Source: Gemmatimonas sp. | GTDB lineage: Bacteria; Gemmatimonadota; Gemmatimonadetes; Gemmatimonadales; Gemmatimonadaceae | DNA length: 40,165 nucleotides | Reading direction: 5' to 3' | NCBI GenBank assembly: GCA_021154325.1 | Contig: JAJKIR010000019.1 | Span: forward strand, 1-40,165 | Part shown: one piece after another, positions 17,456-28,373 of the stretch | How positions within the stretch are numbered: position 1 is the first letter of the stretch | How the letters are laid out: each line of letters starts with the position of its first letter | Program-made: the position numbers and the translations under genes | The notes under the pieces: generated by a model | What the model was told of the DNA's origin: nothing | The model's database searches: none | What the model saw: only the letters and a program-made list of their open reading frames with translations

Positions 17456-20400
17456 ATGCACCCTCGCATCGCCATTCTTTTTCTGCTCGTGCCCGCACCG
17501 GTTCTCGCGCAGGCGAGACAGACCCCGGTATCGATCGACACCACGCGCTACGAGCGCACCGCACCCGAGCTGCGGGGTCTCCGCTGGCGGCTCGTCGGGC
17601 CGTTCCGGGGCGGGCGGTCCGTCGCCGTCACCGGTGATCCCACGAACCCGCGCGTCTTCTATTTTGGCTCCGTCGATGGTGGTGTCTGGAAATCCTCCAA
17701 CGCTGGGCAGAGCTGGACGAGTCTCACCGACGGCCGCACGAGCCTCGCGTCAATCGGGGCCGTCGCCGTTGCACCGAGCGATCCGAATGTCATCTACGCG
17801 GGCGGCGGCGAAGCTGACTTTAGAGAAGACTATACATATGGCGACGGCGTTGATCGGTCGACCGATGGTGGACGGACATGGAGCCATCTCGGTCTCGACG
17901 ACGCACGGCACATCGCAAGGATCGTCGTCGATCCTCGTGATGCGGATGTGGCCTACGTCGCCGCTATGGGTCACGGCGCGGGACCGAATCCGATGCGCGG
18001 GGTCTTCCGCACCCGTGACGGCGGTCGCAACTGGCAGAAGGTGCTCTTCGTCGACGACTCCACCGGCGCGATCGATCTGGCGATGGATCCGAAGAATCCG
18101 CGCGTGCTCTACGCGGCGCTCTGGCGTATGCAGCGTCTGCCCTGGGGATTCACGGCGGGCGGCGGACGCAGCGGGTTGTGGAAGTCGACGGATGGCGGCG
18201 AGCACTGGACAGAGCTGACGTTCAATGAAGGAATGCCGCATCGCCCCATCGGCCGCATAGGCGTCGCCGTCTCACCCGCTGATCCCGAGCGGCTCTACGC
18301 CACGATGGAGACCCCGCCAGAGGATTCGACCGGCGGGATCTTCCGATCAGACGATGGCGGCAGAAGCTGGCAGCGGACGAGCGGCGACCAGCGGTGGATG
18401 GTTCGGCCCTGGTATTACTCGGTGGTGCGCGCGGATCCGAACGACGCGAACACGATGTACGTGATGAACCTCTCCACGTGGCGCTCGATCGATGGCGGCC
18501 ACACCTTCACGCGGATCCGGCTGCCCCACGGCGACACCCACGACCTCTGGATCGATCCGAAGGATTCGAAAAGACTCATCAGCGGGAACGACGGCGGCGC
18601 GACGGTGAGTCTGGATGGCGGCGAGAGCTGGTCGAGCATCATGAATCAGCCGACGGCGCAATTCTACCACGTCACCACCGACGACCAGTTCCCGTACCGC
18701 ATCTACGGTGCGCAGCAGGACAACACGACCGTGTCGATCGCCAGCCGCTCCGACGACGGAGCGATCTCGCGCCAGGACTGGTACGACGTCGGCGGCGGCG
18801 AGTCGGGGTACATCGCGCCGAAGCCGAACGATCCGAATACGATCATCGCCGGCACCTACACGGGCACGCTGACGCGCTACGATGTCCGAACGCATCACGT
18901 GAAGGACATCAGCGTCGGTCTCAACAACTACGACGGCTGGCCGTCGTCAGGGGTGCCGAATCGGTTCCAGTGGACCTTTCCGATCCTCTACTCACGCCAC
19001 CGGCCTAACGAGCTGTACGTCGCTGCCAATCGCGTCTTTCGTTCGACGAACGACGGCGACAGCTGGGAGCCTGTGAGCCCCGACCTCACGCTCCACGATC
19101 CCACGACGATGGGCCCCGTCGGGGGCCCGGTGACGCACGACATGACGGGCACCGAGTGGTATGCAACGATATTCGCGCTCGCCGAGTCTCCCACCACCGC
19201 CGGCATCTTCTGGGCGGGCTCCGACGATGGCCTCATCCACGTCACGCGTGACGACGGCAAGAGCTGGACGAACGTGACGCCGCGCGACATGGCTCACTTC
19301 ACTCGTGTGTCGATCATCGAGCCGTCGCACTTCGACGCTGGCACCGCCTACGTTGCCGCGAACCGCTATCAGCTGGACGACCTCCGCCCGTACTTGTGGA
19401 AGACGGTTGACTACGGCCGGAGCTGGACCCGGATCGACGCGGGTCTCCCTGCTGGCGCGTATACCCGCACGATCCGCGAGGACCCCGTTAGGCGCGGCCT
19501 GCTCTTCGTCGGTACCGAGACAGGCGTCTGGTATTCGACCGACGACGGCGCGCACTGGCGCTCGCTCCAGCTCAACCTGCCGCGCGCATCAGTGCGCGAC
19601 CTTCATCTGCACGGGAGCGATCTCATTGCCGCCACCCACGGCCGCGCCTTCTGGGTGCTCGATGACATTTCACCCCTCCGGCAGCTGGACGGCGCGGTGC
19701 GCTCGTCGGCCGTGCACCTCTTCGCCCCCGAGGCCGCCGTGCGTTTCGCCGGTGGCGGTCGCCGCTCCGACGATGCAGGCGAGAACCCACCCTGCTGCCT
19801 AACGGTGAACTACTGGCTCCAGCGCGGTGCCACAACGCCGGTCACCCTCGACTTCCGCGACGCGACGGGCAAGGTGATTCGATCCTTCTCCAGCGTCGGC
19901 GCGCGGAAGGACAGCGCGAGCAGCGACACAACCGGCAAGGCGCAGCCCCGCGATACCCTCGCCGAGAAGCCGCGCGGCTCGCGCCCCCTCGCCGACGACA
20001 CGCTCGCCTTCGTGTCCGCGGACTCACTCGTCCCCGCGCGAGCCGGTCTGAATCGTTTCGTCTGGAACCTCCGCTACCCGCCGACGCACGAGCTCAAAGG
20101 CGTCGTGAACGACGAAGGCTCGACATCGGGGCCTGTCGTCGCGCCCGGGAGCTACACCGTAAGGCTCACGGTCGACGGACAGTCGCACGACCAGACCGTC
20201 GTCGTTAGGCCCGATCCCCGCTACCGCGCGACCCAGGCAGACTATGACGCGCAGCTCGCGCTCGCCCTGCAGGTACAGCAAGCGACGAACGAGCTCGCCA
20301 CCGCCGTCGATCGCATCCTCGATCTCGAGCATCAGATCGATGAGCGCGTCGACCACGCGAAACGTCAGAGCTACGCCTCGCGCGTGAGCGGCGCCGCGAC

Positions 20401-20698
20401 GCCGCTCCGCCAGAAGCTCGAGGCGCTGCGGGACTCGCTGGTCGAGATTCACTCCCACGCCGATCAGATCACCCTGCATTACCCGATTCGCCTCTACAAC
20501 ATGCTCCTCTCCCTCGCTGATATGGTGCAGAGCGCCGAGGGCGCGCCCACGAAACAGCAAGGCGAGGTATACCGCGACATCGCCGCCCAGGTGGATCGCC
20601 ACATCGCCCAGCTCCGCACGCTCGAGTCGAACGACGTCCTCGCGTTCAATCGCATGATGCGGGAGCTGGATGTTCCGGCGGTGGTGACCGGGAAGTGA
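17456..20698 (+). CDS. secreted Asp-box (BNR/sortilin-like) beta-propeller protein
   Basis: A 1080-residue exported protein with a signal peptide (MHPRIAILFLLVPAPVLAQ). At least eleven Asp-box turns of the S-x-D-x-G-x-x-W type can be counted: SSNAGQSW, STDGGRTW, TRDGGRNW, STDGGEHW, SDDGGRSW, SIDGGHTF, SLDGGESW, STNDGDSW, TRDDGKSW, TVDYGRSW and STDDGAHW. They would build one or two beta-propellers over about residues 30-760, as in sortilin/Vps10 and sialidase-like proteins. The C-terminal 300 residues change character: a beta-rich part (APGSYTVRLTVDGQSHDQTVVVRPDPR) and a helical, charged end (about 910-1080). Databases often name this family glycosyl hydrolase, but no sialidase catalytic residues can be assigned, so function is open. 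Four CGTTAGG-type motifs lie in it. Confidence 0.88.
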   Translation: MHPRIAILFLLVPAPVLAQARQTPVSIDTTRYERTAPELRGLRWRLVGPFRGGRSVAVTGDPTNPRVFYFGSVDGGVWKSSNAGQSWTSLTDGRTSLASIGAVAVAPSDPNVIYAGGGEADFREDYTYGDGVDRSTDGGRTWSHLGLDDARHIARIVVDPRDADVAYVAAMGHGAGPNPMRGVFRTRDGGRNWQKVLFVDDSTGAIDLAMDPKNPRVLYAALWRMQRLPWGFTAGGGRSGLWKSTDGGEHWTELTFNEGMPHRPIGRIGVAVSPADPERLYATMETPPEDSTGGIFRSDDGGRSWQRTSGDQRWMVRPWYYSVVRADPNDANTMYVMNLSTWRSIDGGHTFTRIRLPHGDTHDLWIDPKDSKRLISGNDGGATVSLDGGESWSSIMNQPTAQFYHVTTDDQFPYRIYGAQQDNTTVSIASRSDDGAISRQDWYDVGGGESGYIAPKPNDPNTIIAGTYTGTLTRYDVRTHHVKDISVGLNNYDGWPSSGVPNRFQWTFPILYSRHRPNELYVAANRVFRSTNDGDSWEPVSPDLTLHDPTTMGPVGGPVTHDMTGTEWYATIFALAESPTTAGIFWAGSDDGLIHVTRDDGKSWTNVTPRDMAHFTRVSIIEPSHFDAGTAYVAANRYQLDDLRPYLWKTVDYGRSWTRIDAGLPAGAYTRTIREDPVRRGLLFVGTETGVWYSTDDGAHWRSLQLNLPRASVRDLHLHGSDLIAATHGRAFWVLDDISPLRQLDGAVRSSAVHLFAPEAAVRFAGGGRRSDDAGENPPCCLTVNYWLQRGATTPVTLDFRDATGKVIRSFSSVGARKDSASSDTTGKAQPRDTLAEKPRGSRPLADDTLAFVSADSLVPARAGLNRFVWNLRYPPTHELKGVVNDEGSTSGPVVAPGSYTVRLTVDGQSHDQTVVVRPDPRYRATQADYDAQLALALQVQQATNELATAVDRILDLEHQIDERVDHAKRQSYASRVSGAATPLRQKLEALRDSLVEIHSHADQITLHYPIRLYNMLLSLADMVQSAEGAPTKQQGEVYRDIAAQVDRHIAQLRTLESNDVLAFNRMMRELDVPAVVTGK

Positions 20699-20705
20699 AG
20701 TAACG

Positions 20706-20956
20706 GGTGGCGAGCGGCAAGTGGCGAGTATGTCGTAGGCCGGATAGTCGGCATCTCGACCGATGAGCAGTCGATCGGGGGTGCTAGGCGGCACCATGCC
20801 AAATTTGGAATGAGCGCATCGGAGCGCCGTCCACGCATCATTGCTGGCATTCCAAATTTGGCATGAAGCCGCCGTGCACCCCCGATCGACTGCTCGTGAT
20901 TGGCGCACGATACCGTCCCCATTGTCCGCGCCACTCGCCACTTGCTCCGCCCACTA
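20706..20956. repeat. large intergenic palindrome with 48-bp arms
   Basis: Arms at 20765-20812 and 20848-20895 are complementary at 44 of 48 positions around a 35-base loop. Each arm begins GAGCAGTCGATCGGGGGTGC and its inner end is TGCCAAATTTGGAATG. Outside them lie a second, looser inverted pair made of CGCCACT-type repeat (about 20706-20730 and 20929-20956). The element fills the gap between two same-strand genes. It looks like a MITE or a very strong hairpin; no gene is visible. Confidence 0.85.
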
Positions 20957-20966
20957 ACGTTCGCTC

Positions 20967-22619
20967 ATGCGCCCCGTCCTCCTCGCAGTCGACGACGATC
21001 CCGAAGTGCTCCGCGCCGTCGACCGCGACCTCCGGCGTCACTACGCGGACAGGTACCGCGTCGCGCGCGCCGAGTCGGGAGCGTCGGCCATCGACGCGCT
21101 CCGGCGCTTCGAGGAACGCGGTGATCCCATCGCGCTCGTCATCGCCGATCAGCGCATGCCGGAGATCACCGGCGTCGAGGTGCTGCAGCAAGCTCTGCGC
21201 ATCGTTCCCGACGCGAAGCGCGTCCTCCTCACCGCCTACGCCGACACCGACGCGGCGATCGACGCCATCAACAAGGCGCGCATCGACAACTATCTGATGA
21301 AGCCGTGGGAGCCGGAGCAGCTCTACTCCTCGCTCGACGAGCTGCTGAATGACTGGCAGGCGGGCTTCGAGGCGCCCTTCGACGGCATCCGAGTCATCGG
21401 CCACCGCTGGTCGCCCAAGTCCCACGACATCCGCGATTTTCTCGGTCGCAACCTCGTTCCCTTCAAGTGGCTCGACCTCGACGTGTCGGCCGAGGCACGG
21501 GACGAGTTGACCAAGTTGTCAACTGAGGGTGCGTCGCCGGCGCTGCCGCTCGTCCTCTTTCCCGATGGACCCGCCCTCGAGGCGCCCGAGCCGGCAGTCC
21601 TCGCCGCTCGCCTCGGCCTGCGCTCGCGCGCCGAGAAGCCGTTCTACGACCTCGTCGTCGTCGGCGGTGGCCCCGCGGGACTCGCCGCCGCCGTCTACGG
21701 AGCGTCCGAGGGACTGCGGACGCTACTCGTCGAGCGCGAAGCGCCCGGAGGGCAGGCTGGGACGAGCTCGCGCATCGAGAATTACCTCGGCTTTCCGAGC
21801 GGTCTCACGGGTGAGGATCTCACCCGCCGCGCCGTTGCCCAGGCGCGGAAGTTCGGCGCGGAGCTCCTCACGCCCCTGGAGGCGTGCGGGCTCCGTATCG
21901 ACGGGCAGTACCGCGTTCTCACGCTCTCCGATGGTGCCGAGGTCTCCACGCGCGCGCTCCTCATCGCCTCCGGGGTCTCGTATCGCACTCTCGATGTGCC
22001 CGGCGCGGCGGCACTCACCGGCGCCGGCGTCTACTACGGCGCGTCCCTCATCGAGGCGCGGTCGTGCAGCGATGAGGAAGTGCTCATCATCGGCGCTGGC
22101 AACTCCGCGGGCCAGGCGGCGCTCTATTTCGCGCAGTACGCCCGCCATGTCACGATGCTCGTCCGCGGCATGTCGTTAGGCGCGAGCATGTCCCAGTACC
22201 TCGTCGATCAGGTCGAGGCGACGCCGAACCTCACGGTGATGACGCGCACCCGCGTCACGGCGGCCCACGGCGACGACCGCCTGCGTTCCGTCACGGTCGC
22301 CTGTGGCAGCGAGGAGCGGCAGCTCGAGGCGACATCGCTCTTCGCGTTCATCGGCGCCGAGCCGCGTACCAACTGGGTGGCGGGCATTCTCGAGCGCGAC
22401 GAGCACGGCTTCATTCTCACCGGCGCCGATTTGCCGGTCGAAAGTGGCAAGGTTCGCGGCTGGCACTTGAGCCGCGATCCGTATCTCCTGGAGACGAGCG
22501 TGCCCGGCGTCTTCTGCGCCGGTGACGTGCGCCACCAGTCGGTGAAGCGCGTCGCGTCGGCGGTCGGCGAGGGCTCGATCGCCGTCCAGTTCACCCATCG
22601 CTTCCTCGCCGAGGGCTGA
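20967..22619 (+). CDS. response-regulator receiver fused to thioredoxin-reductase-like flavoprotein
   Basis: A 550-residue cytoplasmic fusion. Residues 1-125 are a receiver (LLAVDDDPEV, phospho-accepting Asp61 in VIADQRMPE, LLTAY, and YLMKPWEP). Residues about 138-220 resemble a glutaredoxin/thioredoxin-like fold, but its active-site position reads WSPKS (Ser149, Ser152) instead of WCPxC. From about 228 a two-dinucleotide FAD/NAD(P)H flavoprotein follows: VVVGGGPAGLAAAVYGASEG, then VLIIGAGNSAGQAALYFAQY, then GVFCAGDVRHQSVKRVASAVGEG. The segment that in thioredoxin reductase carries CATC reads GVYYGASLIEA, with no Cys. So the usual disulfide chemistry is missing at both sites, and a regulatory or different redox role is likely. 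It heads a three-gene operon with a kinase one base downstream. Fusions of this kind are known; their job is not well established. Confidence 0.93.
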   Translation: MRPVLLAVDDDPEVLRAVDRDLRRHYADRYRVARAESGASAIDALRRFEERGDPIALVIADQRMPEITGVEVLQQALRIVPDAKRVLLTAYADTDAAIDAINKARIDNYLMKPWEPEQLYSSLDELLNDWQAGFEAPFDGIRVIGHRWSPKSHDIRDFLGRNLVPFKWLDLDVSAEARDELTKLSTEGASPALPLVLFPDGPALEAPEPAVLAARLGLRSRAEKPFYDLVVVGGGPAGLAAAVYGASEGLRTLLVEREAPGGQAGTSSRIENYLGFPSGLTGEDLTRRAVAQARKFGAELLTPLEACGLRIDGQYRVLTLSDGAEVSTRALLIASGVSYRTLDVPGAAALTGAGVYYGASLIEARSCSDEEVLIIGAGNSAGQAALYFAQYARHVTMLVRGMSLGASMSQYLVDQVEATPNLTVMTRTRVTAAHGDDRLRSVTVACGSEERQLEATSLFAFIGAEPRTNWVAGILERDEHGFILTGADLPVESGKVRGWHLSRDPYLLETSVPGVFCAGDVRHQSVKRVASAVGEGSIAVQFTHRFLAEG

Positions 22620-22620
22620 G

Positions 22621-23673
22621 ATGGGTGACGCGGCGCTCGGGACGCGCAACGAGGACGGCGGCGCCATCGAACGCGAGCGGATGGCGACCCTCGGCGTTCT
22701 TGCCGCGGGGCTCGCGCACGAGTTGAACAATCCCGCGATCGCGATCGGCCGCTCCGTCGACCAGCTGCGGGAGAGTATCGCGCAGGTCGATCCCATCCTC
22801 CGCCAGGTGGCGAGCCACGCCTGGACCGAGGACGAGCTGCGCTTCCTCGCCCGAGTTGGCGCGACCACCGAAGCAGAGACCGAGATCACGGCGAAGCTCG
22901 ACGTGATCGACCGCGCCGACCGTGAAGATTCGCTCATCAGCTGGCTCGAGGCGCACGAGGTGCCATCCTCGCCCGAGCTCGCGGCCGCACTCGTGGATCG
23001 GGGTGTCACCCCCGCGGAGCTCGCGAAGCTGGCCACCGGTTGCAGCACGGAAGTCGTCGCCGATGCGATGGCCTGGCTCTCCCGCCTGACGATGATCCGC
23101 CAGCTCCTCGACGACGTCTCGCGAAGCGCGTCGCGCATCGGCGAGCTCGTTCGCGCCGTCAAGAGCCACGCGTACACCGATACGGCCCGTCGCTCCGTCG
23201 ATGTCCACGAGTCGCTCGAGAGCAGCCTCACGCTCATGAGCTACAAGCTCCGCGAAGCACGCGCCAAAGTCGTTCGCGACTACGACCGCGCGCTCCCGCG
23301 CATCGAGACCTACGGCACCGAGCTCCATCAGCTCTGGACCAACCTGCTCGACAACGCCGCCGACGCGCTCGCCAACTCGAATCGCGGCGAGCGTATCATC
23401 CGCGTGCGCACGCGAGCCGATGGGACCGGGCTCAGCGTCGAGATCAGCGACACCGGTCCGGGCGTGCCCGCGGAGCTCGCGGCGAAGATCTTCCAGCCGC
23501 ACTTCACGACCAAAGCCGCAGGGAAGGGCACAGGGCTCGGCCTCGACATCGTCACTCGCGTCGTCGCCCATCATCATGGCACGGTGACCTGCGAATCCGA
23601 CGCAACCGGCGCGCGATTCGTCATCCGACTGCCACTCGTTCAACCGTCCGCCGCGCCGGACGGTGCCTCATGA
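22621..23673 (+). CDS. soluble sensor histidine kinase in the flavoprotein operon
   Basis: A 350-residue kinase with no membrane helix. The HisKA box LAAGLAHELNNPAIAIG comes almost at the N-terminus (His33), then a long helical region (about 45-200) of no recognised sensor fold, then the ATPase domain: N box LWTNLLDNAADALANS (about 240), G1 DTGPGVP, F box FQPHFTTKAAG, G2 GTGLGLDIV. HELNNP with this ATPase type is typical of NtrB-like soluble kinases. The start ATG is one base after the stop of the receiver-flavoprotein gene and the stop overlaps the next start by four bases, so the three are translated together. The receiver of the upstream fusion is the natural phosphorylation target (inference). 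Confidence 0.92.
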   Translation: MGDAALGTRNEDGGAIERERMATLGVLAAGLAHELNNPAIAIGRSVDQLRESIAQVDPILRQVASHAWTEDELRFLARVGATTEAETEITAKLDVIDRADREDSLISWLEAHEVPSSPELAAALVDRGVTPAELAKLATGCSTEVVADAMAWLSRLTMIRQLLDDVSRSASRIGELVRAVKSHAYTDTARRSVDVHESLESSLTLMSYKLREARAKVVRDYDRALPRIETYGTELHQLWTNLLDNAADALANSNRGERIIRVRTRADGTGLSVEISDTGPGVPAELAAKIFQPHFTTKAAGKGTGLGLDIVTRVVAHHHGTVTCESDATGARFVIRLPLVQPSAAPDGAS

Positions 23674-24296
23674 AGCTGGAGAACACGTTGTCGCAGAACG
23701 ATCAACCTCTGGAATGGCGTCCCCTCTCGCCGAATCGAGGCGCGCTGCTTGGCGGCCCGCCGCTCGCCACGCCCGTCGATGAGATCGACCACATTCGCGG
23801 CGCGTCGAACGCGCTCGTCACCGTCGTGGAGTACGCCGATTTCGAGTGCCTGAACTGCGCCCGGGCCTTCCCGGTACTCGTTAGGTATCTCGACGAGTTC
23901 CGCGGCACACTGCGGATCGTCTTCCGGCACTTTCCCCTCGGTTGGGAACATCCGAGCTCCGCGCTCGCCGCGCGGGCCGCGGAAGCCGCCGCGCGCCAGG
24001 GCAAGTTCTGGGAAATGCACGACGAGCTCTTTCGGAACCCAGGGATGCTCCACCGCGAGGCGTTGCACGCCCACGCAGCGTCCATCGACCTCGACCTCGG
24101 CCGCTTCGGCGCGGACCTCGACGACCCCTCGCTCATCTCCCGCATCGAGCGCGACGTCACCTCTGGCCGCGCCAGCTCCGTGGCTGCGACACCGACCTTC
24201 TTCGTCGACGGCGCTCGTTATGCAAACTCCCGCAACGTCGAAGCCCTCCGCGACGCGATTTTCGACGCCGCGATGCGCGCGGCGGGGGGCGGCTAG
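23670..24296 (+). CDS. DsbA/thioredoxin-fold protein with CLNC active site
   Basis: A 208-residue protein of the DsbA-like Thioredoxin_4 family. The redox site is CLNC (Cys60, Cys63) in VVEYADFECLNCARAFP, where relatives usually carry CPYC or CPFC. The cis-Pro loop is ATPTFFVDG, and the inserted helical domain contains HPSSALAARAAEAAARQGKFW with DELF after it. There is no signal peptide, so it should act in the cytoplasm, unlike classical DsbA. The ATG overlaps the stop of the kinase gene (ATGA), which fixes the start although the frame is open far upstream. It is the third gene of the receiver-flavoprotein / kinase operon and could be the redox partner that the Cys-less flavoprotein lacks (inference). 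Confidence 0.92.
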   Translation: MKLENTLSQNDQPLEWRPLSPNRGALLGGPPLATPVDEIDHIRGASNALVTVVEYADFECLNCARAFPVLVRYLDEFRGTLRIVFRHFPLGWEHPSSALAARAAEAAARQGKFWEMHDELFRNPGMLHREALHAHAASIDLDLGRFGADLDDPSLISRIERDVTSGRASSVAATPTFFVDGARYANSRNVEALRDAIFDAAMRAAGGG

Positions 24297-24492
24297 TCGC
24301 GACTGCCGAGTTGCGAGTGCCACGTGAAGCGACACCCGCAACCCGCAACCCTCAGCCCAGTATTGCGCTCCAGTAGCCAAAGCCCAATTTTGACCTTCCC
24401 ACCGTAAAGAACGTCCAGCCTGGTTCGGCCACCATCCGCCGCGCTGCGCCGTGTCTCAGCCCCACCGCAACCCCCAACCCCCAGCGTCGCCC
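24297..24492. other. intergenic stretch with short CCGCAACC-like repeats
   Basis: The 196 bases before the PAS-GAF kinase hold small direct repeats (CCCGCAACCCGCAACCC near 24335, CCCCAACCCCCAG near 24475) but no clear hairpin, terminator or gene. The kinase promoter should be here; no convincing boxes are seen. Confidence 0.4.
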
Positions 24493-26241
<1,749 letters not shown>

Positions 26242-26309
26242 CACCCGCCGTCGACGCCCAGACGTTGACGCACCTGACAGGAAGGGTCTCTCACCAAGAG
26301 TGTTCGCTC

Positions 26310-28373
26310 ATGCGCGCTACTCGCGTTAGTTGTAAGAGTATTGTAATCACCCTCGTCATCGCTTCGGCAGCATCGGCGCAGCAGGTGCAGCAGGGACAGA
26401 CGGCGGTATTGCCGCCATCGCCGGTTGCTCGCATCGAGGTCAACCCGCGAGCACGCACGGTGACCGCCGGCGACTCGATTCGCCTCCGCGCCCGTGCGCT
26501 CGACGCCTCCGGTCAGCCCGTGAGTGGCGCGAACATCTTCTTCTCGCAGCGCGCCGGGTTCACCCAGGGCCTCGTCGACTCGACGGGAATGCTCGTCGCC
26601 AGCGCGGTCGGGAAGTTCCCGCTCACGGTGACCGCGATCGTGCCGGGCACCCGCCCCGTCATCGATTCGACGATCGAGATCGTTGCCCTTCCCGCGGCGG
26701 CGTCTCGCGTCGCGGTGATGACGAAGGTCAGCAAGCTCGTCGTCGGCCAGGACCTGCGAGTAGACGCGATTCCATTCTCGAAGGCGAATGACCGCGCGCA
26801 CGACAAGCTGATGTGGAGCTCGAGCGCGCCGGAAGTCGCGACTGTCAGCAATGACGGCGTCATCACCGCCAATGGCGTGGGGCGCGCCACGATCACCGTC
26901 GCTGCTGGCGCGGCGCGAGCCTCGATTCCCATCGAGGTCGTCGGCGCCAACCTGACGAGCCTCACGATCACCCCGGCTCGGCCAAGCGTTAGGCAAGGCG
27001 ACGTCGTGAAGCTCTCGGTGGCCGCGCGCGCACAGGGCGGGGCGAGCGTCACGGGCCTCACCCCGACCTGGTCCTTCTCTCCGGGCGATGGTCAGGTCGA
27101 CGCGGAAGGGAACTTCGTCGCGTATCGCACCGGCGATTACCAGGTGATGGCGAACGTCGGCGCGCGCGCCGCGAGCACCGTCATCCACGTCGCCGAGCGC
27201 AATGTTAGACGGCCGGTAACGGTAGTGGGCCGGTTGCCGCGCACGCTCTTCCCGACCTCGGAGGTGTGGATTCACCCGAGCGGCAAGGTGGCGTACCTCG
27301 GCACCCATGGCGGCGGCGACCGTGTGTACACGATCGACATCAGCAACCCCGCGAATCCCGTCATCGTCGATTCCATCCAGGCGAACACACGCCTCGTGAA
27401 CGACATGCAAACCACGGCCGACGGGAATTACATGGTCTTCACGCGCGAAGGGGCGGCCGATCGCAAGAACGGCATCGTCATCGCCGACACCCACGATCCG
27501 CTGCATCCGAAGGAGCTCTCGCAGTTCACCGATGGCGTCGCGGCCGGCGTGCACTCGGTCTATCTCTACGAGAATGCCAAATACGGCAAGTACGCGTTCA
27601 TCACGAACGATGGCACCGGCGCGATCGACATCGTCAACATTACGGATCCCGCGAAGCCCGTCCGTGCTGGTGCGTGGCGAACCAGTCGCCCGGACGCCGC
27701 ACGCTACGTGCACGATCTCGACATCGTCGATGGACTGATGTACGCGAGCTATTGGAACGACGGTCTGATCGTGCTCGACATAGGCAACGGGAAGTTCGGT
27801 GGGCGGCCCGACAAGCCGGTGCTAGTAACGCAGTACAAGTACGATCTCGATTCGCTGTATCGCGAGGTCGAGCAGGTCTCCGGTGCCGGCTTCACGCGCG
27901 GCACCCACACCGCCTGGCGCCAGCGCGATGGCGGCAAGTACGTCTTCATCGCCGATGAGGTCTATCTCAACGGCCCGATAAAGGGCGCGAAGGACGCGTC
28001 GTCGAGCCGGATGTACGGCACCCTTCAAGTCGTCGACGTCAGCGACATCCAGCATCCGCGAACGGTCGCCTGGTACACGCCGGAGCAGGGCGGCGTCCAC
28101 AATGTCTGGGTGGTGAAGGACACGCTCTACATGGGTGCCTACGACGCCGGCTTCCGCGTCTTCGACATCTCCGGTGAGCTCAAGGGCGATCTGCGGGCCC
28201 AGGGCCGCGAGATCGCGAGCCTCAACACCGCCGATATGCAGGGGAACACCGCGAACGCCGCGTTCACCTGGGGCGTCGTCGTCAACCCGAAGGACGGTTT
28301 AGCATACGTGAACGACTTCAACAACGGCCTCTGGATCGTGCGGATCGAGCCGAAAGCGAGCGTGGTGCCGTGA
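26310..28373 (+). CDS. secreted protein with Ig-like domains and LVIVD repeats
   Basis: A 687-residue exported protein. ATG 26310 starts a signal peptide (MRATRVSCKSIVITLVIASA, cleavage after ASAQQ); the longer frame from 26238 overlaps the kinase stop and is rejected. Residues about 45-310 hold three bacterial Ig-like (BIG2-type) units, e.g. IEVNPRARTVTAGDSIRLRA, DKLMWSSSAPEVATVSNDGVI and LTITPARPSVRQGDVVKLSV. Residues about 320-680 hold beta-propeller repeats of the LVIVD type (VYTIDISNPANPVIVDSIQ, GIVIADTHDPLHPKELSQF, AIDIVNITDPAKPVRAG, LIVLDIGNGKFGGRP, TLQVVDVSDIQHPRTVAWY). Such proteins are extracellular or periplasmic; no enzyme activity is assigned. The stop overlaps the start of the next gene, also a propeller, so the two probably work together. 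Confidence 0.88.
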   Translation: MRATRVSCKSIVITLVIASAASAQQVQQGQTAVLPPSPVARIEVNPRARTVTAGDSIRLRARALDASGQPVSGANIFFSQRAGFTQGLVDSTGMLVASAVGKFPLTVTAIVPGTRPVIDSTIEIVALPAAASRVAVMTKVSKLVVGQDLRVDAIPFSKANDRAHDKLMWSSSAPEVATVSNDGVITANGVGRATITVAAGAARASIPIEVVGANLTSLTITPARPSVRQGDVVKLSVAARAQGGASVTGLTPTWSFSPGDGQVDAEGNFVAYRTGDYQVMANVGARAASTVIHVAERNVRRPVTVVGRLPRTLFPTSEVWIHPSGKVAYLGTHGGGDRVYTIDISNPANPVIVDSIQANTRLVNDMQTTADGNYMVFTREGAADRKNGIVIADTHDPLHPKELSQFTDGVAAGVHSVYLYENAKYGKYAFITNDGTGAIDIVNITDPAKPVRAGAWRTSRPDAARYVHDLDIVDGLMYASYWNDGLIVLDIGNGKFGGRPDKPVLVTQYKYDLDSLYREVEQVSGAGFTRGTHTAWRQRDGGKYVFIADEVYLNGPIKGAKDASSSRMYGTLQVVDVSDIQHPRTVAWYTPEQGGVHNVWVVKDTLYMGAYDAGFRVFDISGELKGDLRAQGREIASLNTADMQGNTANAAFTWGVVVNPKDGLAYVNDFNNGLWIVRIEPKASVVP

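Noticed and set aside
17456..20698. Calling the Asp-box protein a sialidase or glycosyl hydrolase
   Set aside because: The Asp boxes are structural. I could not identify the Arg triad or the Tyr/Glu nucleophile pair, so no enzyme activity is claimed.
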